Assembly (NCBI GenBank): GCA_016869975.1 | Contig: VGCZ01000026.1 | Location: 1 to 64,000, forward strand | Source: Alphaproteobacteria bacterium | GTDB taxonomy: Bacteria; Pseudomonadota; Alphaproteobacteria; Reyranellales; Reyranellaceae | Length of the DNA: 64,000 bases | Direction: 5' to 3' | In this document: positions 1-8,407 of the stretch, piece by piece | How positions within the stretch are numbered: position 1 is the stretch's first letter | Layout: each line of letters starts with the position of its first letter | Translations under genes and position numbers: made by a program | The notes under the pieces: generated by a model | Databases searched by the model: none | What the model was told of the DNA's origin: nothing | What the model saw: only the letters and a program-made list of their open reading frames with translations

Positions 1-2
1 GC

Positions 3-242
3 GGGGAGAAGGAAAACCCACCACCCGCCCAACCCAAGGAGGCGCCGATCGTGCTGAAGGGCACGGGGCCGCCCGATCCGCCGAAGCAGATGTCGCAGCC
101 ACCGTCGCAGTCGCCACCGCAGCCGCAACCACTCGTCGCCGGCGCCGGAAACGGCAGGATCTTCTGGAACACCACGCGCCAGCCGCCGTCGGGCCCGACC
201 TGGCACGACATCATTCGCCATTCCAAGTTCCCGGGATGGTGA
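3..242 (+). CDS. Proline/glutamine-rich protein, 3' end only
   Basis: The frame is open from the first complete codon at position 3 to the TGA at 240-242, so this is probably the C-terminal 79 residues of a gene that starts outside the window. The segment is rich in Pro and Gln (stretches such as PPSQSPPQPQP) and ends in a more ordinary sequence containing GNGRIFWNTTRQ and HDIIRHSKFPGW. I recognise no domain. An internal GTG at 51 could be a start, but no ribosome-binding site is visible there. It is convergent with the permease gene that follows. Its reality as a gene rests on the open frame and non-random composition only. Confidence 0.4.
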   Translation, partial: GEKENPPPAQPKEAPIVLKGTGPPDPPKQMSQPPSQSPPQPQPLVAGAGNGRIFWNTTRQPPSGPTWHDIIRHSKFPGW

Positions 243-336
243 GGCTATCGCCGCCGTCTTCACCTTCACCCAAAGGCACGCTCACGCTTGGAGTCGGGCC
301 AGGGCGATCGCATATGGTACTCGGCTCGCGCCCGCC

Positions 337-2016
337 TCACAGCGGCGGTTCGGCGTTGCCGGGGCGGGCGCCGAGGATGGTGCGGGTGAGCACGATCAGC
401 GGCAGCAGGCCGACGGCGACGATGGTCAGCGCCGCCGTGGACGCCTCGGCCAGGCGCTCGTCGCGGGTCAGGTTGTAGGCCTGCACCGCGAGCGTGTCGA
501 AGTTGAAGGGCCGCAGCATCAGGGTCGCCGGTAGCTCCTTCATCGCGTCGACGAAGACGATCAGCCCGGCGGTCGCCAGCGCGCCTTTGAGCATCGGCGC
601 GTGCACGCGGCGCAGCGACTCGCCCGGCGCCGCGCCCAAGGTGCGGGCGGCGCCGTCGAGATTGGGCGTGACCTTGGAAAGGCCGGCCTCGACCGGCTGC
701 AGTGCGGCGGCGAGGAAGCGCACGACCAGGGCATAGACCACGCCGGCGATGGTGCCGGTGATCAAGAGGCCGGTCGAGACGCCGAGATTGGCGCGCAGCC
801 AGGCGTCGAGCGCGTTGTCGAAGGCGGCCACCGGCGCCAGCACGCCGACGGCGATGACGATGCCCGGTACAGCGTAGCCCAGCCCGGCGAGCCGCGCGAC
901 CCAGATGGTCGGGCCGCGGCGCGTGATGCGCGCGGCGTAGGCCAGGGCAAGAGCCACGACCACGGTGACGATGGCCGCCAGTCCCGCCACCGTAACGCTG
1001 TTGAGCGCCAGCCTGACGTAGCGCGCCCCCCATTGGGCGTCGCCCGAGAACAGCGCGAAGCGCAGCAGGACGAGGGCGGGGATCGCGAAGCCGATCGCCA
1101 ACGGAATGGCGCAGGCGAGCGTTGCCGCGAGCGCGCGCCAGCCGGTCAGGCGATGGGCGGGCAGCGGACGATAGCGCGGCGTGGTGTGGTGGAATCGGCG
1201 GTCGGCGCGCGAGCGGCGCTCGAGGACCAGCAGGGCCAGGGCGAAGACCAGCAGCAGGCCCGCGAGCTGGGCCGCGGCCACCTTGTCGTTGTAGGTGAAC
1301 CAGGCGCGGTAGATGCCTGTCGTGAAGGTCTGGACCTCGAAGTATGCGACCGTGCCGAAATCGGCCAGGGTCTCCATCAGGGCCAGCGCGACGCCGGCGG
1401 CGATGGCGGGACGGGCCAGCGGCAGGGCCACACGGGTGAAATTGCGCCACGGCCCGTTGCCCAGGATGCGCCCGGCGTCGAGCGCGCAGACCGACTGCTC
1501 GATGAAGGCGGTGCGGGCCAGCAGGTAGACATAGGGATAGAGGACGAAGACGAACATGGTCGCCGCGCCGCCGACCGAGCGGATCTCGGGGAACCAGTAG
1601 TCGCGCGCGCCCCAGCCGAAGGCCTCGCGCAAAGCCGTCTGCACCGGCCCGGCGAACTGCAGCAGGTCGGTCCAGGTATAGGCCATCACATAGGCCGGCA
1701 CCGCGAGCGGCAGGGCCAGCGCCCATTCGAACAGCTTTCGGCCGGGGAAGCGGCACATCACGACCAGCCAGGCGGTGCCGGTGCCGATGACAGTCGTGCC
1801 GATGGCGACGGAGATCAGCAGCACCGCGGTGTTGAGCAGGAAGCCGGGCAGGACGATGCCGGCGGTGTCGCGCCACTCGGCGCCGCTGGGCTGCAGCAGA
1901 TGCGCCAGCACACCAAGAATCGGGATCGCCACCGCCACGCCGATGACGCAGGCGGCCAGGGTCAGCAGGCTCGGCCGGCGGCGGATCGGGATGGCGACGG
2001 ACCCTTCGACACTCAT
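337..2016 (-). CDS. Iron(III)-type ABC transporter permease (fused two-domain)
   Basis: This 559-residue inner-membrane protein matches the FbpB/SfuB type of ferric-ion ABC permease, in which two homologous permease domains are fused. Each half has about six hydrophobic segments and a BPD_transp_1 coupling loop. The first loop lies near residues 182-205 (GRILGNGPWRNFTRVALPLA) and the second near 445-465 (AARTLGAAPGESLRRVHAP). The signature of Fe3+ permeases (ADFGTVAYF in half one, DAMKELPATLMLRPFNF in half two) is clear. The protein would move Fe3+ or a ferric complex, delivered by a periplasmic binding protein, into the cytoplasm. Neither the binding protein nor the ATPase is in the window, so they may lie to the left. 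The ATG start is followed by a basic segment (RRRPS) and then the first membrane helix. Confidence 0.9.
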   Translation of the reverse strand: MSVEGSVAIPIRRRPSLLTLAACVIGVAVAIPILGVLAHLLQPSGAEWRDTAGIVLPGFLLNTAVLLISVAIGTTVIGTGTAWLVVMCRFPGRKLFEWALALPLAVPAYVMAYTWTDLLQFAGPVQTALREAFGWGARDYWFPEIRSVGGAATMFVFVLYPYVYLLARTAFIEQSVCALDAGRILGNGPWRNFTRVALPLARPAIAAGVALALMETLADFGTVAYFEVQTFTTGIYRAWFTYNDKVAAAQLAGLLLVFALALLVLERRSRADRRFHHTTPRYRPLPAHRLTGWRALAATLACAIPLAIGFAIPALVLLRFALFSGDAQWGARYVRLALNSVTVAGLAAIVTVVVALALAYAARITRRGPTIWVARLAGLGYAVPGIVIAVGVLAPVAAFDNALDAWLRANLGVSTGLLITGTIAGVVYALVVRFLAAALQPVEAGLSKVTPNLDGAARTLGAAPGESLRRVHAPMLKGALATAGLIVFVDAMKELPATLMLRPFNFDTLAVQAYNLTRDERLAEASTAALTIVAVGLLPLIVLTRTILGARPGNAEPPL

Positions 2017-2372
2017 CGGCGTAGTTTGTCACACATCCTTGACCAAACCTTCGCCGCATTGTCGCAGCGTCTCGCCGCGGCGCCGAAATGATTCCTTATT
2101 TCAAGACGTTGTACCTCTTGTCCACAGCCATGGTGGACGGCTATAGAAGCGCCACGCCCGATCGGCGCCGAAGAGGGTCGGCGTCGAGGAAACAGGCGCA
2201 GGGAAGAGCCTCGAAGAGGTCTGGCAGCACGTCGCTGGTGGCAGCGCCCCGGCACCGACGCACCGCCCTGTCGCCGCCCGCTCGCGCACGCGCAGCGGGA
2301 CCGATCGTGGCAGGCGGACGGTTAGCGCAGGCGCGCTTCTTGCACGGATGCCCGATCTGATCGTCGACCAGC
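2017..2372. other. Divergent intergenic region, 356 bases, no gene seen
   Basis: This gap separates two divergently transcribed genes, the iron permease (minus) and the glucan synthase (plus). It is locally AT-richer around 2085-2120 than the coding DNA. Reading frames on both strands here have the arginine/proline-rich composition of shadow frames, and none has a convincing ribosome-binding site. It holds the promoter candidate at 2118-2147 described separately. Confidence 0.5.
2118..2147 (+). promoter_or_regulatory. Candidate sigma-70 promoter with a dyad in the spacer
   Basis: TTGTCC at 2118-2123 and TATAGA at 2142-2147 are separated by 18 bases, a reasonable housekeeping promoter for the glucan synthase gene at 2373. 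The leader would be about 220 bases. An inverted repeat, GTCCAC (2120-2125) and GTGGAC (2133-2138) separated by seven bases, overlaps the -35 box and the spacer, where a repressor could act. This comes from sequence inspection only. Confidence 0.35.
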
Positions 2373-5069
2373 ATGCCGCGTCTCTCCGCACTCCTCACCA
2401 TCGTGCTCACCATCGCCGCCACCTTCGGCGCGTGGAGCCTGTTCACCCGTACCTACGACGCGCCGCCCATGGACGGGCTGCTGCATGGTGTGACCTATAC
2501 GCCGATCGGCAAGGACCAGAGCTCGATCCGCGGCGACAAGCCCAGGGTCGAGCAGATCGAGCGCGACATGCGCACCATGGCCGGCCGCGTGCGCTACATC
2601 CGCACCTACTCGACGCTCGATGCGCATGAGCGGATCCCGGGCATCGCCGAGCAATACGGCATTCGCGTCATCGCCGGCGCCTGGGTGGCGCAGGGCGAGA
2701 CCGAGCGCACGACCAGCGAGATCGCCGGCCTGATCCGCATGGCCAACGCGAGCGCCAACGTCGAGCGCGTCATGGTCGGCAACGAGGCGGTATTCCGCTG
2801 GATCGGCAAGGCGGACGACGTCAGCGCCATGAGCCCGGCGCAGCTGATCCGCCACATCCGACACGTCAAGCGCAACGTCAAGGTACCGGTCTCGACCGCT
2901 GAGCCGTGGTTCGTCTGGCTGCGCTACCCCGAGCTGGCGCGCGAGGTCGACTTCATCGCCATCCATCCGCTGCCGTACTGGGACGAGAAGTCCAACGAGA
3001 GCCATATCGGCTATCTCCAGCGGCAGATCGAGGAGGTGCGCAAGACCTACCCGACCAAGAACATCATCGTCACCGAGGTCGGCTGGCCCTCGAACGGCGC
3101 CTCGCGCATCAGCCGGGGCCGGGACGGCGAACCCGTGGTCAAGCGCGCCAGCCCGGCGCTGCAGGCCAAGAACGTGCGCGACGCCGTCGACTTCCTGCGC
3201 CGCGAGAAGGTCGACCACTTCGTCATCGAGGCCTTCGACCAGCCGTGGAAGAGCCACGACCTCGAAGGCATGGCCGGCGGCTATTGGGGCCTGTGGGACG
3301 CCGACCGCCAGCTCAAGTTCGACTGGACCGGTCCGATCGTCGCCTTTCCCGAGTGGTGGAAGCTGGCGTCGTGGTCGTTGGCGCTGGCGCTGCCGATCAT
3401 CCTCGGTTTCCTCTGGCTGTGGCGCGGGCTGAAGCCGGTGGGCGAGCTGGTCTTCGCCGGGCTCACCGCGGCGATCGCCTCGGGCATGGTCTACGCCGTC
3501 TATGCCGGCTTCGGCATCTACATGACCACCTTGCAGGTGCTGGGGTGGACGTTCCTGCTTGGCTTCCTGCTGCTCAGCCTTGTGATGGTGATGTCGCAGG
3601 CGCTGGAGCTGGTCGAGACCATCTGGACGCGGCGCTGGAAGCGCGAGGTGCCCTTGCCCAAGGCGGCCGCCGACGCCGACCGCGCCTGGCCCAAGGTCTC
3701 GCTGCACGTGGCGATCTGCAACGAGCCGCCGGCGATGGTGATGCAGACGCTGGATTCGCTGGCGGCGCTCGACTATCCGAATTTCGAAGTCATCGTCATC
3801 GACAACAACACGCGCGATCCGGCGGTCTGGCGGCCGGTCCAGGACTATTGCAAGACCCTGGGCGAGCGCTTCCGCTTCTTCCATTTCGACGAGATGAAGG
3901 GCTTCAAGGCCGGCGCGCTGAACTACGTGCTGAGCCAGACCGCGCCCGACGCCGAGGTCGTCGCGGTGATCGACAGCGACTACGTCGTGCGCCAGGACTG
4001 GCTGCGCTCGCTGGTGCCGCAGTTCGACAATCCCAAGATCGGCTTCGTGCAGGCGCCGCAGGACCACCGCGACTGGCGCGACGATCGGTTCAAGGAGATG
4101 CTGAACTGGGAGTATGCCGGCTTCTTCGACATCGGCATGTGCCTGCGCAACGAGTACGACGCCATCATCCAGCACGGCACGATGACGCTCATCCGCCGCA
4201 AGCTGATGGACGAGCTGGGCGGCTGGGCGACCTGGTGCATCTGCGAGGACACCGAGCTTGGCCTGCGCATGATGCAGAAGGGCTACGGCGCCACCTACAG
4301 CCGCGAGCGCTTCGGCCACGGCCTGACGCCCGACCACTTCGCCGGCTACAAGAAGCAGCGCTTCCGCTGGGCCTATGGCGCGATGCAGATCCTCAAGGGC
4401 CACGCGCGCGAGATCCTGTCGAACCGCACCAAGCTGACCTTCTGGCAGAAGTACCATTTCGTCGCCGGCTGGCTGCCGTGGTTCGCCGACGCGCTCAACG
4501 TGATCTTCACCGTCACCGCCATCTTCTGGGCGGCGGGCGTCATGGTGGCGCCGCGCTTCTTCCCGCTGCCGCCCGACTCGTTCCTGATCCCGACCCTGGC
4601 GCTCTTCATCTTCAAGCTGCTGTACTCGTTCGCGCTCTACGCCGACCGGGTCGGCTGCACCTTCAGGCAGAGCGTCGGCGCCTCGCTCGCCGGCCTGTCG
4701 CTGACCTACACGGTGGGTCGCGCCGTGCTCTACGGCCTGTTCACCAGCAAGCTGCCGTTCATGCGCACGCCGAAGATGGATTCGCGCGCCACCATCGGCA
4801 AGGCGCTGGCGATGGCCCGTGGCGAGGCGGCCCTGGCCGGCTTGCTGCTGCTCGCCGCCCTGGGCATCTGGCTCAAGCTCGGCGGCATCGATCCCGACGC
4901 GCGGCTGTGGTCGGCGCTGCTCGTGGTGCAGTCGCTGCCCTACGCCGCCGCCGTCTGGGTCTCGCTGGTCAACGCCATGGAGCAGGTGCGCCAGAGCCGG
5001 CTGCTGGTGGAGCCGGAGCCCGAAGCGCCGTCGCCCGGCGAACGCCCGATCGTCCAGCCGGCGCAGTGA
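2373..5069 (+). CDS. GH17-like / GT2 membrane beta-glucan synthase (NdvB-like)
   Basis: This 898-residue protein has an N-terminal signal anchor (residues 1-25) and then a GH17-type domain (about 35-330). The expected acid/base glutamate is in VGNEAVFR (Glu138) and the nucleophile in TEVGWPS (Glu235). Membrane helices follow at about 330-420, then a processive GT2 domain from about 440 with CNEPP, an IDSDY acceptor/metal motif near 532, CEDTELG near 623 and KKQRFRWAYG near 662. More membrane helices close the protein. This architecture is that of the Bradyrhizobium and Pseudomonas NdvB/NdvC enzymes that make periplasmic or secreted beta-1,3/1,6-glucans from UDP-glucose. The exact linkage cannot be read from sequence. 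It stands alone, with a hairpin just after the stop. Confidence 0.88.
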   Translation: MPRLSALLTIVLTIAATFGAWSLFTRTYDAPPMDGLLHGVTYTPIGKDQSSIRGDKPRVEQIERDMRTMAGRVRYIRTYSTLDAHERIPGIAEQYGIRVIAGAWVAQGETERTTSEIAGLIRMANASANVERVMVGNEAVFRWIGKADDVSAMSPAQLIRHIRHVKRNVKVPVSTAEPWFVWLRYPELAREVDFIAIHPLPYWDEKSNESHIGYLQRQIEEVRKTYPTKNIIVTEVGWPSNGASRISRGRDGEPVVKRASPALQAKNVRDAVDFLRREKVDHFVIEAFDQPWKSHDLEGMAGGYWGLWDADRQLKFDWTGPIVAFPEWWKLASWSLALALPIILGFLWLWRGLKPVGELVFAGLTAAIASGMVYAVYAGFGIYMTTLQVLGWTFLLGFLLLSLVMVMSQALELVETIWTRRWKREVPLPKAAADADRAWPKVSLHVAICNEPPAMVMQTLDSLAALDYPNFEVIVIDNNTRDPAVWRPVQDYCKTLGERFRFFHFDEMKGFKAGALNYVLSQTAPDAEVVAVIDSDYVVRQDWLRSLVPQFDNPKIGFVQAPQDHRDWRDDRFKEMLNWEYAGFFDIGMCLRNEYDAIIQHGTMTLIRRKLMDELGGWATWCICEDTELGLRMMQKGYGATYSRERFGHGLTPDHFAGYKKQRFRWAYGAMQILKGHAREILSNRTKLTFWQKYHFVAGWLPWFADALNVIFTVTAIFWAAGVMVAPRFFPLPPDSFLIPTLALFIFKLLYSFALYADRVGCTFRQSVGASLAGLSLTYTVGRAVLYGLFTSKLPFMRTPKMDSRATIGKALAMARGEAALAGLLLLAALGIWLKLGGIDPDARLWSALLVVQSLPYAAAVWVSLVNAMEQVRQSRLLVEPEPEAPSPGERPIVQPAQ

Positions 5070-5078
5070 TGTCTCCCG

Positions 5079-5096
5079 CTCCCCGCCTGCGGGGAG
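5079..5096. terminator. GC-rich hairpin between convergent genes
   Basis: CTCCCCG (5079-5085) pairs with CGGGGAG (5090-5096) around a CCTG loop, ten bases after the glucan synthase stop and ten before the stop of the convergent gene. There is no T-run, so it may be a weak bidirectional terminator or a degenerate copy of the CTCCCC/GGGGAG dispersed repeat also seen at 59935-59962. Confidence 0.4.
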
Positions 5097-5105
5097 GGGG
5101 AGCGA

Positions 5106-5867
5106 TCAGAACTCCTCGAGCAGCCGCCCGAAGCCCGGCACCTTGTCCTGGATGCCGTTAGCGCGTAGCGCGTGCCAGTAGGTCGCGGTGTTGATCGCGA
5201 TCACCGGCTTGCCCAGCCACAGCTCGGCCGCCGCCGCCAGGCGCACCATCGACAGGTTGGTGCCGACCTGCACCAGCGCCTCGACGTCGTCGCCGTCGAG
5301 CTGGCGCAGCGCCTCGCGGCACTGCGCCGGCGTCACCTCGGCGATGCCGGTCCACGACGTGCAGCGCAGGGCGATGTCGCGCACGACCTCGATGCCGATG
5401 TCGCGGAAGTAGCCGATGACCTCGGCGTTCATCACCGGCCAGTAGGGCGTCAGCACGGCGATGCGCCGGGCGCCGCCATAGGCGCGCAGCGCCGCCGCGG
5501 TGGCATGGCTGCCCACGGTCATCTTCAGTCCCGTGGCGCCCTCGATGCGCGCGACGAAGCTATCGGCGCCCTTCAACCCGCCGAAGAACGACAGCGCCGA
5601 GATGCCCATCACGAGATAGTCGGGCTCCATCGTCATGGCGCTCTTGACCGCGTCCATGACGTTATCGCCGATCACCTGGATGCCGGCCTTGAAGCTGTCG
5701 TTGCCGATCCCCTTGCTGTTGGGCGTGAAGATGCGGCTGTAGTGGTTCGTGACGCCATGCGGACGCATGTCGTCGCAATCGGGTTGCACGATGGTATTGG
5801 TCGACGGCGCCATGATCGCGAATTTGCGGCGCCAGCCCAGCGCGTCGGGCATGAAGTCGTTCTCCAC
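5106..5867 (-). CDS. Maleate isomerase / arylmalonate decarboxylase-like protein
   Basis: This 253-residue protein has the two-lobed fold pattern of the Asp/Glu racemase superfamily in its maleate cis-trans isomerase/AMDase branch (MAPSTNT near the start, then YLVMGISALSFFGG and ALVQVGTNLS). Classical members use two cysteines at those two motifs. Here the positions read Gly-Ile-Ser (88-90) and Gly-Thr-Asn (202-204), so neither catalytic Cys is present. The three cysteines it does have (31, 169, 183) are elsewhere. It may belong to a Cys-less subgroup of unknown reaction. A shorter start at the second Met (MPDALGWRRK, base 5852) is equally possible. It is followed on the same strand, further upstream, by the DJ-1-like gene. 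Confidence 0.8.
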   Translation of the reverse strand: MENDFMPDALGWRRKFAIMAPSTNTIVQPDCDDMRPHGVTNHYSRIFTPNSKGIGNDSFKAGIQVIGDNVMDAVKSAMTMEPDYLVMGISALSFFGGLKGADSFVARIEGATGLKMTVGSHATAAALRAYGGARRIAVLTPYWPVMNAEVIGYFRDIGIEVVRDIALRCTSWTGIAEVTPAQCREALRQLDGDDVEALVQVGTNLSMVRLAAAAELWLGKPVIAINTATYWHALRANGIQDKVPGFGRLLEEF

Positions 5868-5901
5868 CCTATTTGTGTTCGCCGCGAACGGAGGAATGCG
5901 T

Positions 5902-6591
5902 TCAAACCAATCGTGCCGCCGCCCGCTTCACCGCTTCGGCGCGTTGCGTCTGGCGGGCGGCCGCGGCCTGGGTCATGCGCGCCGTGAGCTCCGGCCCGGC
6001 GCCCTGAGGCGAGCCGGCGTTGAACGGCGGATGCGGGTCGTACTCGATGGCGAGCTGGATGCCGCGCGCGACCGCTTCGCCCGCGACCTCAGCCGCGACC
6101 TTCAGGCCGAAATCGATGCCGGCGGTGACGCCGCCGCCGGTGATGGTGTTGCCGTCGACGACGACGCGCTCGTGCACCGGCGTGGCGCCGAATTCCTTGA
6201 GCATGTCCATCGACATCCAGTGCGTCGCCGCGCGCTTGCCCTTGAGCAGCCCGGCGGCGCCCAGGACGAGCGAGCCGGTGCACACCGAGGTGACGTAGCG
6301 CGCGCCCGCCGCCTGACGGCGCAGGAAAGCCAGGGTTTCCTCGTCCTCGAGCAGCGCGTTCATGCCGGCGCCACCGGGCACGCAGACGAGGTCGAGCTGC
6401 GGGCACTCGGCGTAGGTCATGTCGGGCACGATCTTCAAGCCGCCGCCGGCGACCACCGGGTCGCGCGTCTTCCAGATCACGAAGGTCTGCGAGTTCGGCA
6501 GCTTGCTCAGCACCTCCCACGGCCCGGTCATATCGAGCTGGGTGATGTCGGGGAACACCAGGAAGCCGATGCGGAAGGGCGCGGCGGTCAT
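5902..6591 (-). CDS. DJ-1/PfpI family protein, isonitrile hydratase-like
   Basis: The 229-residue product is a cytosolic DJ-1/PfpI (class I glutamine amidotransferase-like) protein. The nucleophile elbow is VTSVCTGSLVLGAAGLL (Cys near residue 106). The N-terminal IGFLVFPDITQLDMTGP and the VPGG loop are typical of the cyclohexyl-isocyanide hydratase (InhA) and AraC-associated branch. InhA-type enzymes hydrate isonitriles to N-formamides, but most homologues are untested. I chose the ATG at 6591 because AGGAG precedes it at the right distance and the family N-terminus begins there. The open frame extends further upstream without family similarity. The C-terminal 30 residues are a charged, Ala-rich helix not needed for the fold. 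Confidence 0.85.
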   Translation of the reverse strand: MTAAPFRIGFLVFPDITQLDMTGPWEVLSKLPNSQTFVIWKTRDPVVAGGGLKIVPDMTYAECPQLDLVCVPGGAGMNALLEDEETLAFLRRQAAGARYVTSVCTGSLVLGAAGLLKGKRAATHWMSMDMLKEFGATPVHERVVVDGNTITGGGVTAGIDFGLKVAAEVAGEAVARGIQLAIEYDPHPPFNAGSPQGAGPELTARMTQAAAARQTQRAEAVKRAAARLV

Positions 6592-6614
6592 GTCGATCTC
6601 CTGTGGGGCGATGT

Positions 6615-7052
6615 CTATCTTTCGGCGCGCACGCCGGTGGTCTCGTCCGCGACCTTGAGCGATGGGCCGCTGCGCGCTTCCATGCGGGCGGCGAGGTCGG
6701 CGGCGGGATTGGGAGCGGCTGGCGTCGCGGCCTTGGCGGCGGCGCGGCGGCGGAAGGGCAGGCCGATCAGCCACCACAGCGCCTTGCCGAGCAGCCAGAC
6801 CGCGACGCTGATCTCGGCGAAGAGCAGCATCTTCTCGGCCGCGAAGGCGCGCAAGGCGGCCTCCACCTTGCCGCTGCCGTCGAGCGCGTTGCCCAGCGAT
6901 TTGATCAGCGACAGATTGGCGTCGAAGCCGCGGTTCATCAGGCGCGCGTCGAACCACCACAGCGCGACCAGGGCGGCCAACGTCAGGACGTATCGCGACG
7001 CGCCGAGCAGCGGTACCAGCCCGGCGTTCAGGATCGGGTTCTGGAGTTTCAC
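6615..7052 (-). CDS. Small membrane protein of unknown function
   Basis: The predicted 145-residue protein has two clear hydrophobic helices, YVLTLAALVALWWF and LLFAEISVAVWLLGKALWWL. They are separated by an amphipathic segment with GNALDGSGKVEAALRAFA. The C-terminus is basic and Ala/Pro-rich, likely cytoplasmic. I recognise no family. The start is uncertain: GTG at 7052 gives a compact protein beginning VKLQNPIL, while GTG at 7106 would add 18 residues and almost reach the divergent monooxygenase start at 7121. It lies upstream of the DJ-1-like gene on the same strand with a 23-base gap, so the two may be cotranscribed. Confidence 0.6.
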   Translation of the reverse strand: MKLQNPILNAGLVPLLGASRYVLTLAALVALWWFDARLMNRGFDANLSLIKSLGNALDGSGKVEAALRAFAAEKMLLFAEISVAVWLLGKALWWLIGLPFRRRAAAKAATPAAPNPAADLAARMEARSGPSLKVADETTGVRAER

Positions 7053-7120
7053 GGCTGCCAGTCTAGCCGAGCGAGCAACCACGCTGCTAGGGTCGCCGCC
7101 GATCACGGAGTGTCATCGAT

Positions 7121-8383
7121 ATGAAATTCGGCATCTTCTACGAGCATCAGCTGCCCAAGCCCTGGGCGGAGGGCGACGAGGCGCGCCTGTTCCACGAGGC
7201 GCTGGAGCAGGTCGAACTCGCCGACCGCCTGGGCATCGATTACGCCTGGGAGGTCGAGCATCACTTCCTCGAGGAGTATTCGCACTCCTCCGCGCCCGAG
7301 GTGTTCCTCGCCGCCGCCTCGCAGCGCACCCGGAACATTCGCTTGGGTCACGGCATCTGCCTCTCGCCGCCGCAGTACAATCACCCGGCGCGGGTCGCCG
7401 AGCGGCTGGCGACACTCGACATCGTCTCGAAAGGTCGCGTCGATTGGGGCACCGGCGAATCCTCGTCGCTGATGGAGCTGGGCGGCTTCCGCGTGCCGGT
7501 GGCGGAGAAGCGCGAGATGTGGCGCGAGACCGTCGAGCAGACCGCCGACATGATGGTGATGAACCCCTATCCCGGCTTCGAGGGCCGCTACTTCTCGATG
7601 CCCTGCCGCAACGTGGTGCCCAAGCCGGTGCAGAAGCCGCATCCGCCGATCTGGGTGGCGTGCTCCAAGCGCGAGACCATCCATCTCGCGGCGCGCTGCG
7701 GCATCGGCGCGCTGACCTTCGCTTTCGTCGACGCGGCCGAGGCCAGGCAGTGGGTCGACGACTACTACCGCATCCTCAAGACCGAATGCGTGCCGATCGG
7801 CCACGCGATCAATCCCAACATCTGCATGGTGAGTGGCTTCTCGGTGCATGCCGATCGCGAGGAGGCGCGCCGCCGCGGGCTCGACGGCTTCATGTTCTTC
7901 GGCTTCGCGCTGGGCCATTTCTACGTCTTTGGCGAGCACAAGCCCGGCCGCACTGACGTGTGGAGCCGCTACGAGAAGGCGCGCACGCATCTGCCGCCCA
8001 ACCCGGCGCGCGGCATCGGCTCGCCGGAAGAGGTGCGCCAGCATCTGCGCAACTTCGCCGAGGCCGGCGTCGACCAAGTCTGCTTCGTGCAGCAGGGCGG
8101 GCGCAACCGGCACGACCATATCTGCGAGTCGCTGGAGCTGTTCGCGCGCGACATCCAGCCGGAGTTCAAGGAAAAGGCCGCCGAGCGCGAGGCGCGCAAG
8201 ATGGAAGAGCTGGCGCCCTATCTCGAGCAGGCGATGGCGCGCAAGGTCAGGCGGGCGGAAATGAGCGACGCCGAGGTGCCGAGCTACGCCGCGCTGGGCC
8301 GCCAGGTCGTCGCCGGCTCGCCGCCCTCGGCCAGCCCGACCTTGGGCAGCCAGGTCGCCGACTACGGCAAGGCGGCGGAGTAG
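7121..8383 (+). CDS. LLM-class flavin-dependent oxidoreductase (luciferase-like)
   Basis: This 420-residue protein is a bacterial-luciferase-like monooxygenase using reduced FMN (or F420) and O2. Family marks are MKFGIFYEHQLP at the N-terminus, WEVEHHFLEEYSHSSAPEVFL (near residues 43-63), RLGHGICLSPP, RVDWGTGES and PPIWVACSK. The (beta/alpha)8 barrel ends near residue 350. The last 60 residues form a charged helical tail (KEKAAEREARKMEELAP) and a low-complexity end. The substrate is unknown. The gene stands alone on the plus strand between divergent and convergent neighbours. Confidence 0.88.
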   Translation: MKFGIFYEHQLPKPWAEGDEARLFHEALEQVELADRLGIDYAWEVEHHFLEEYSHSSAPEVFLAAASQRTRNIRLGHGICLSPPQYNHPARVAERLATLDIVSKGRVDWGTGESSSLMELGGFRVPVAEKREMWRETVEQTADMMVMNPYPGFEGRYFSMPCRNVVPKPVQKPHPPIWVACSKRETIHLAARCGIGALTFAFVDAAEARQWVDDYYRILKTECVPIGHAINPNICMVSGFSVHADREEARRRGLDGFMFFGFALGHFYVFGEHKPGRTDVWSRYEKARTHLPPNPARGIGSPEEVRQHLRNFAEAGVDQVCFVQQGGRNRHDHICESLELFARDIQPEFKEKAAEREARKMEELAPYLEQAMARKVRRAEMSDAEVPSYAALGRQVVAGSPPSASPTLGSQVADYGKAAE

Positions 8384-8407
8384 AGCGGGAGCGCTGACGG
8401 TTCCGAA

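Noticed and set aside
601-2091. 496-codon plus-strand open frame over the iron permease
   Set aside because: Composition is typical of an antisense shadow (Gly/Asp/Arg/Gln-rich) and the permease on the other strand is unambiguous.
2322-4457. 711-codon open frame on the minus strand over the glucan synthase
   Set aside because: It mirrors a well-supported GH17-GT2 gene, has the His/Arg/Asp-rich composition of an antisense frame in high-GC DNA and no recognisable domain.
5749-7956. 735-codon plus-strand open frame over the DJ-1-like and small membrane protein genes
   Set aside because: It crosses several real genes on both strands and lacks any coherent domain; arginine-rich in the second half.
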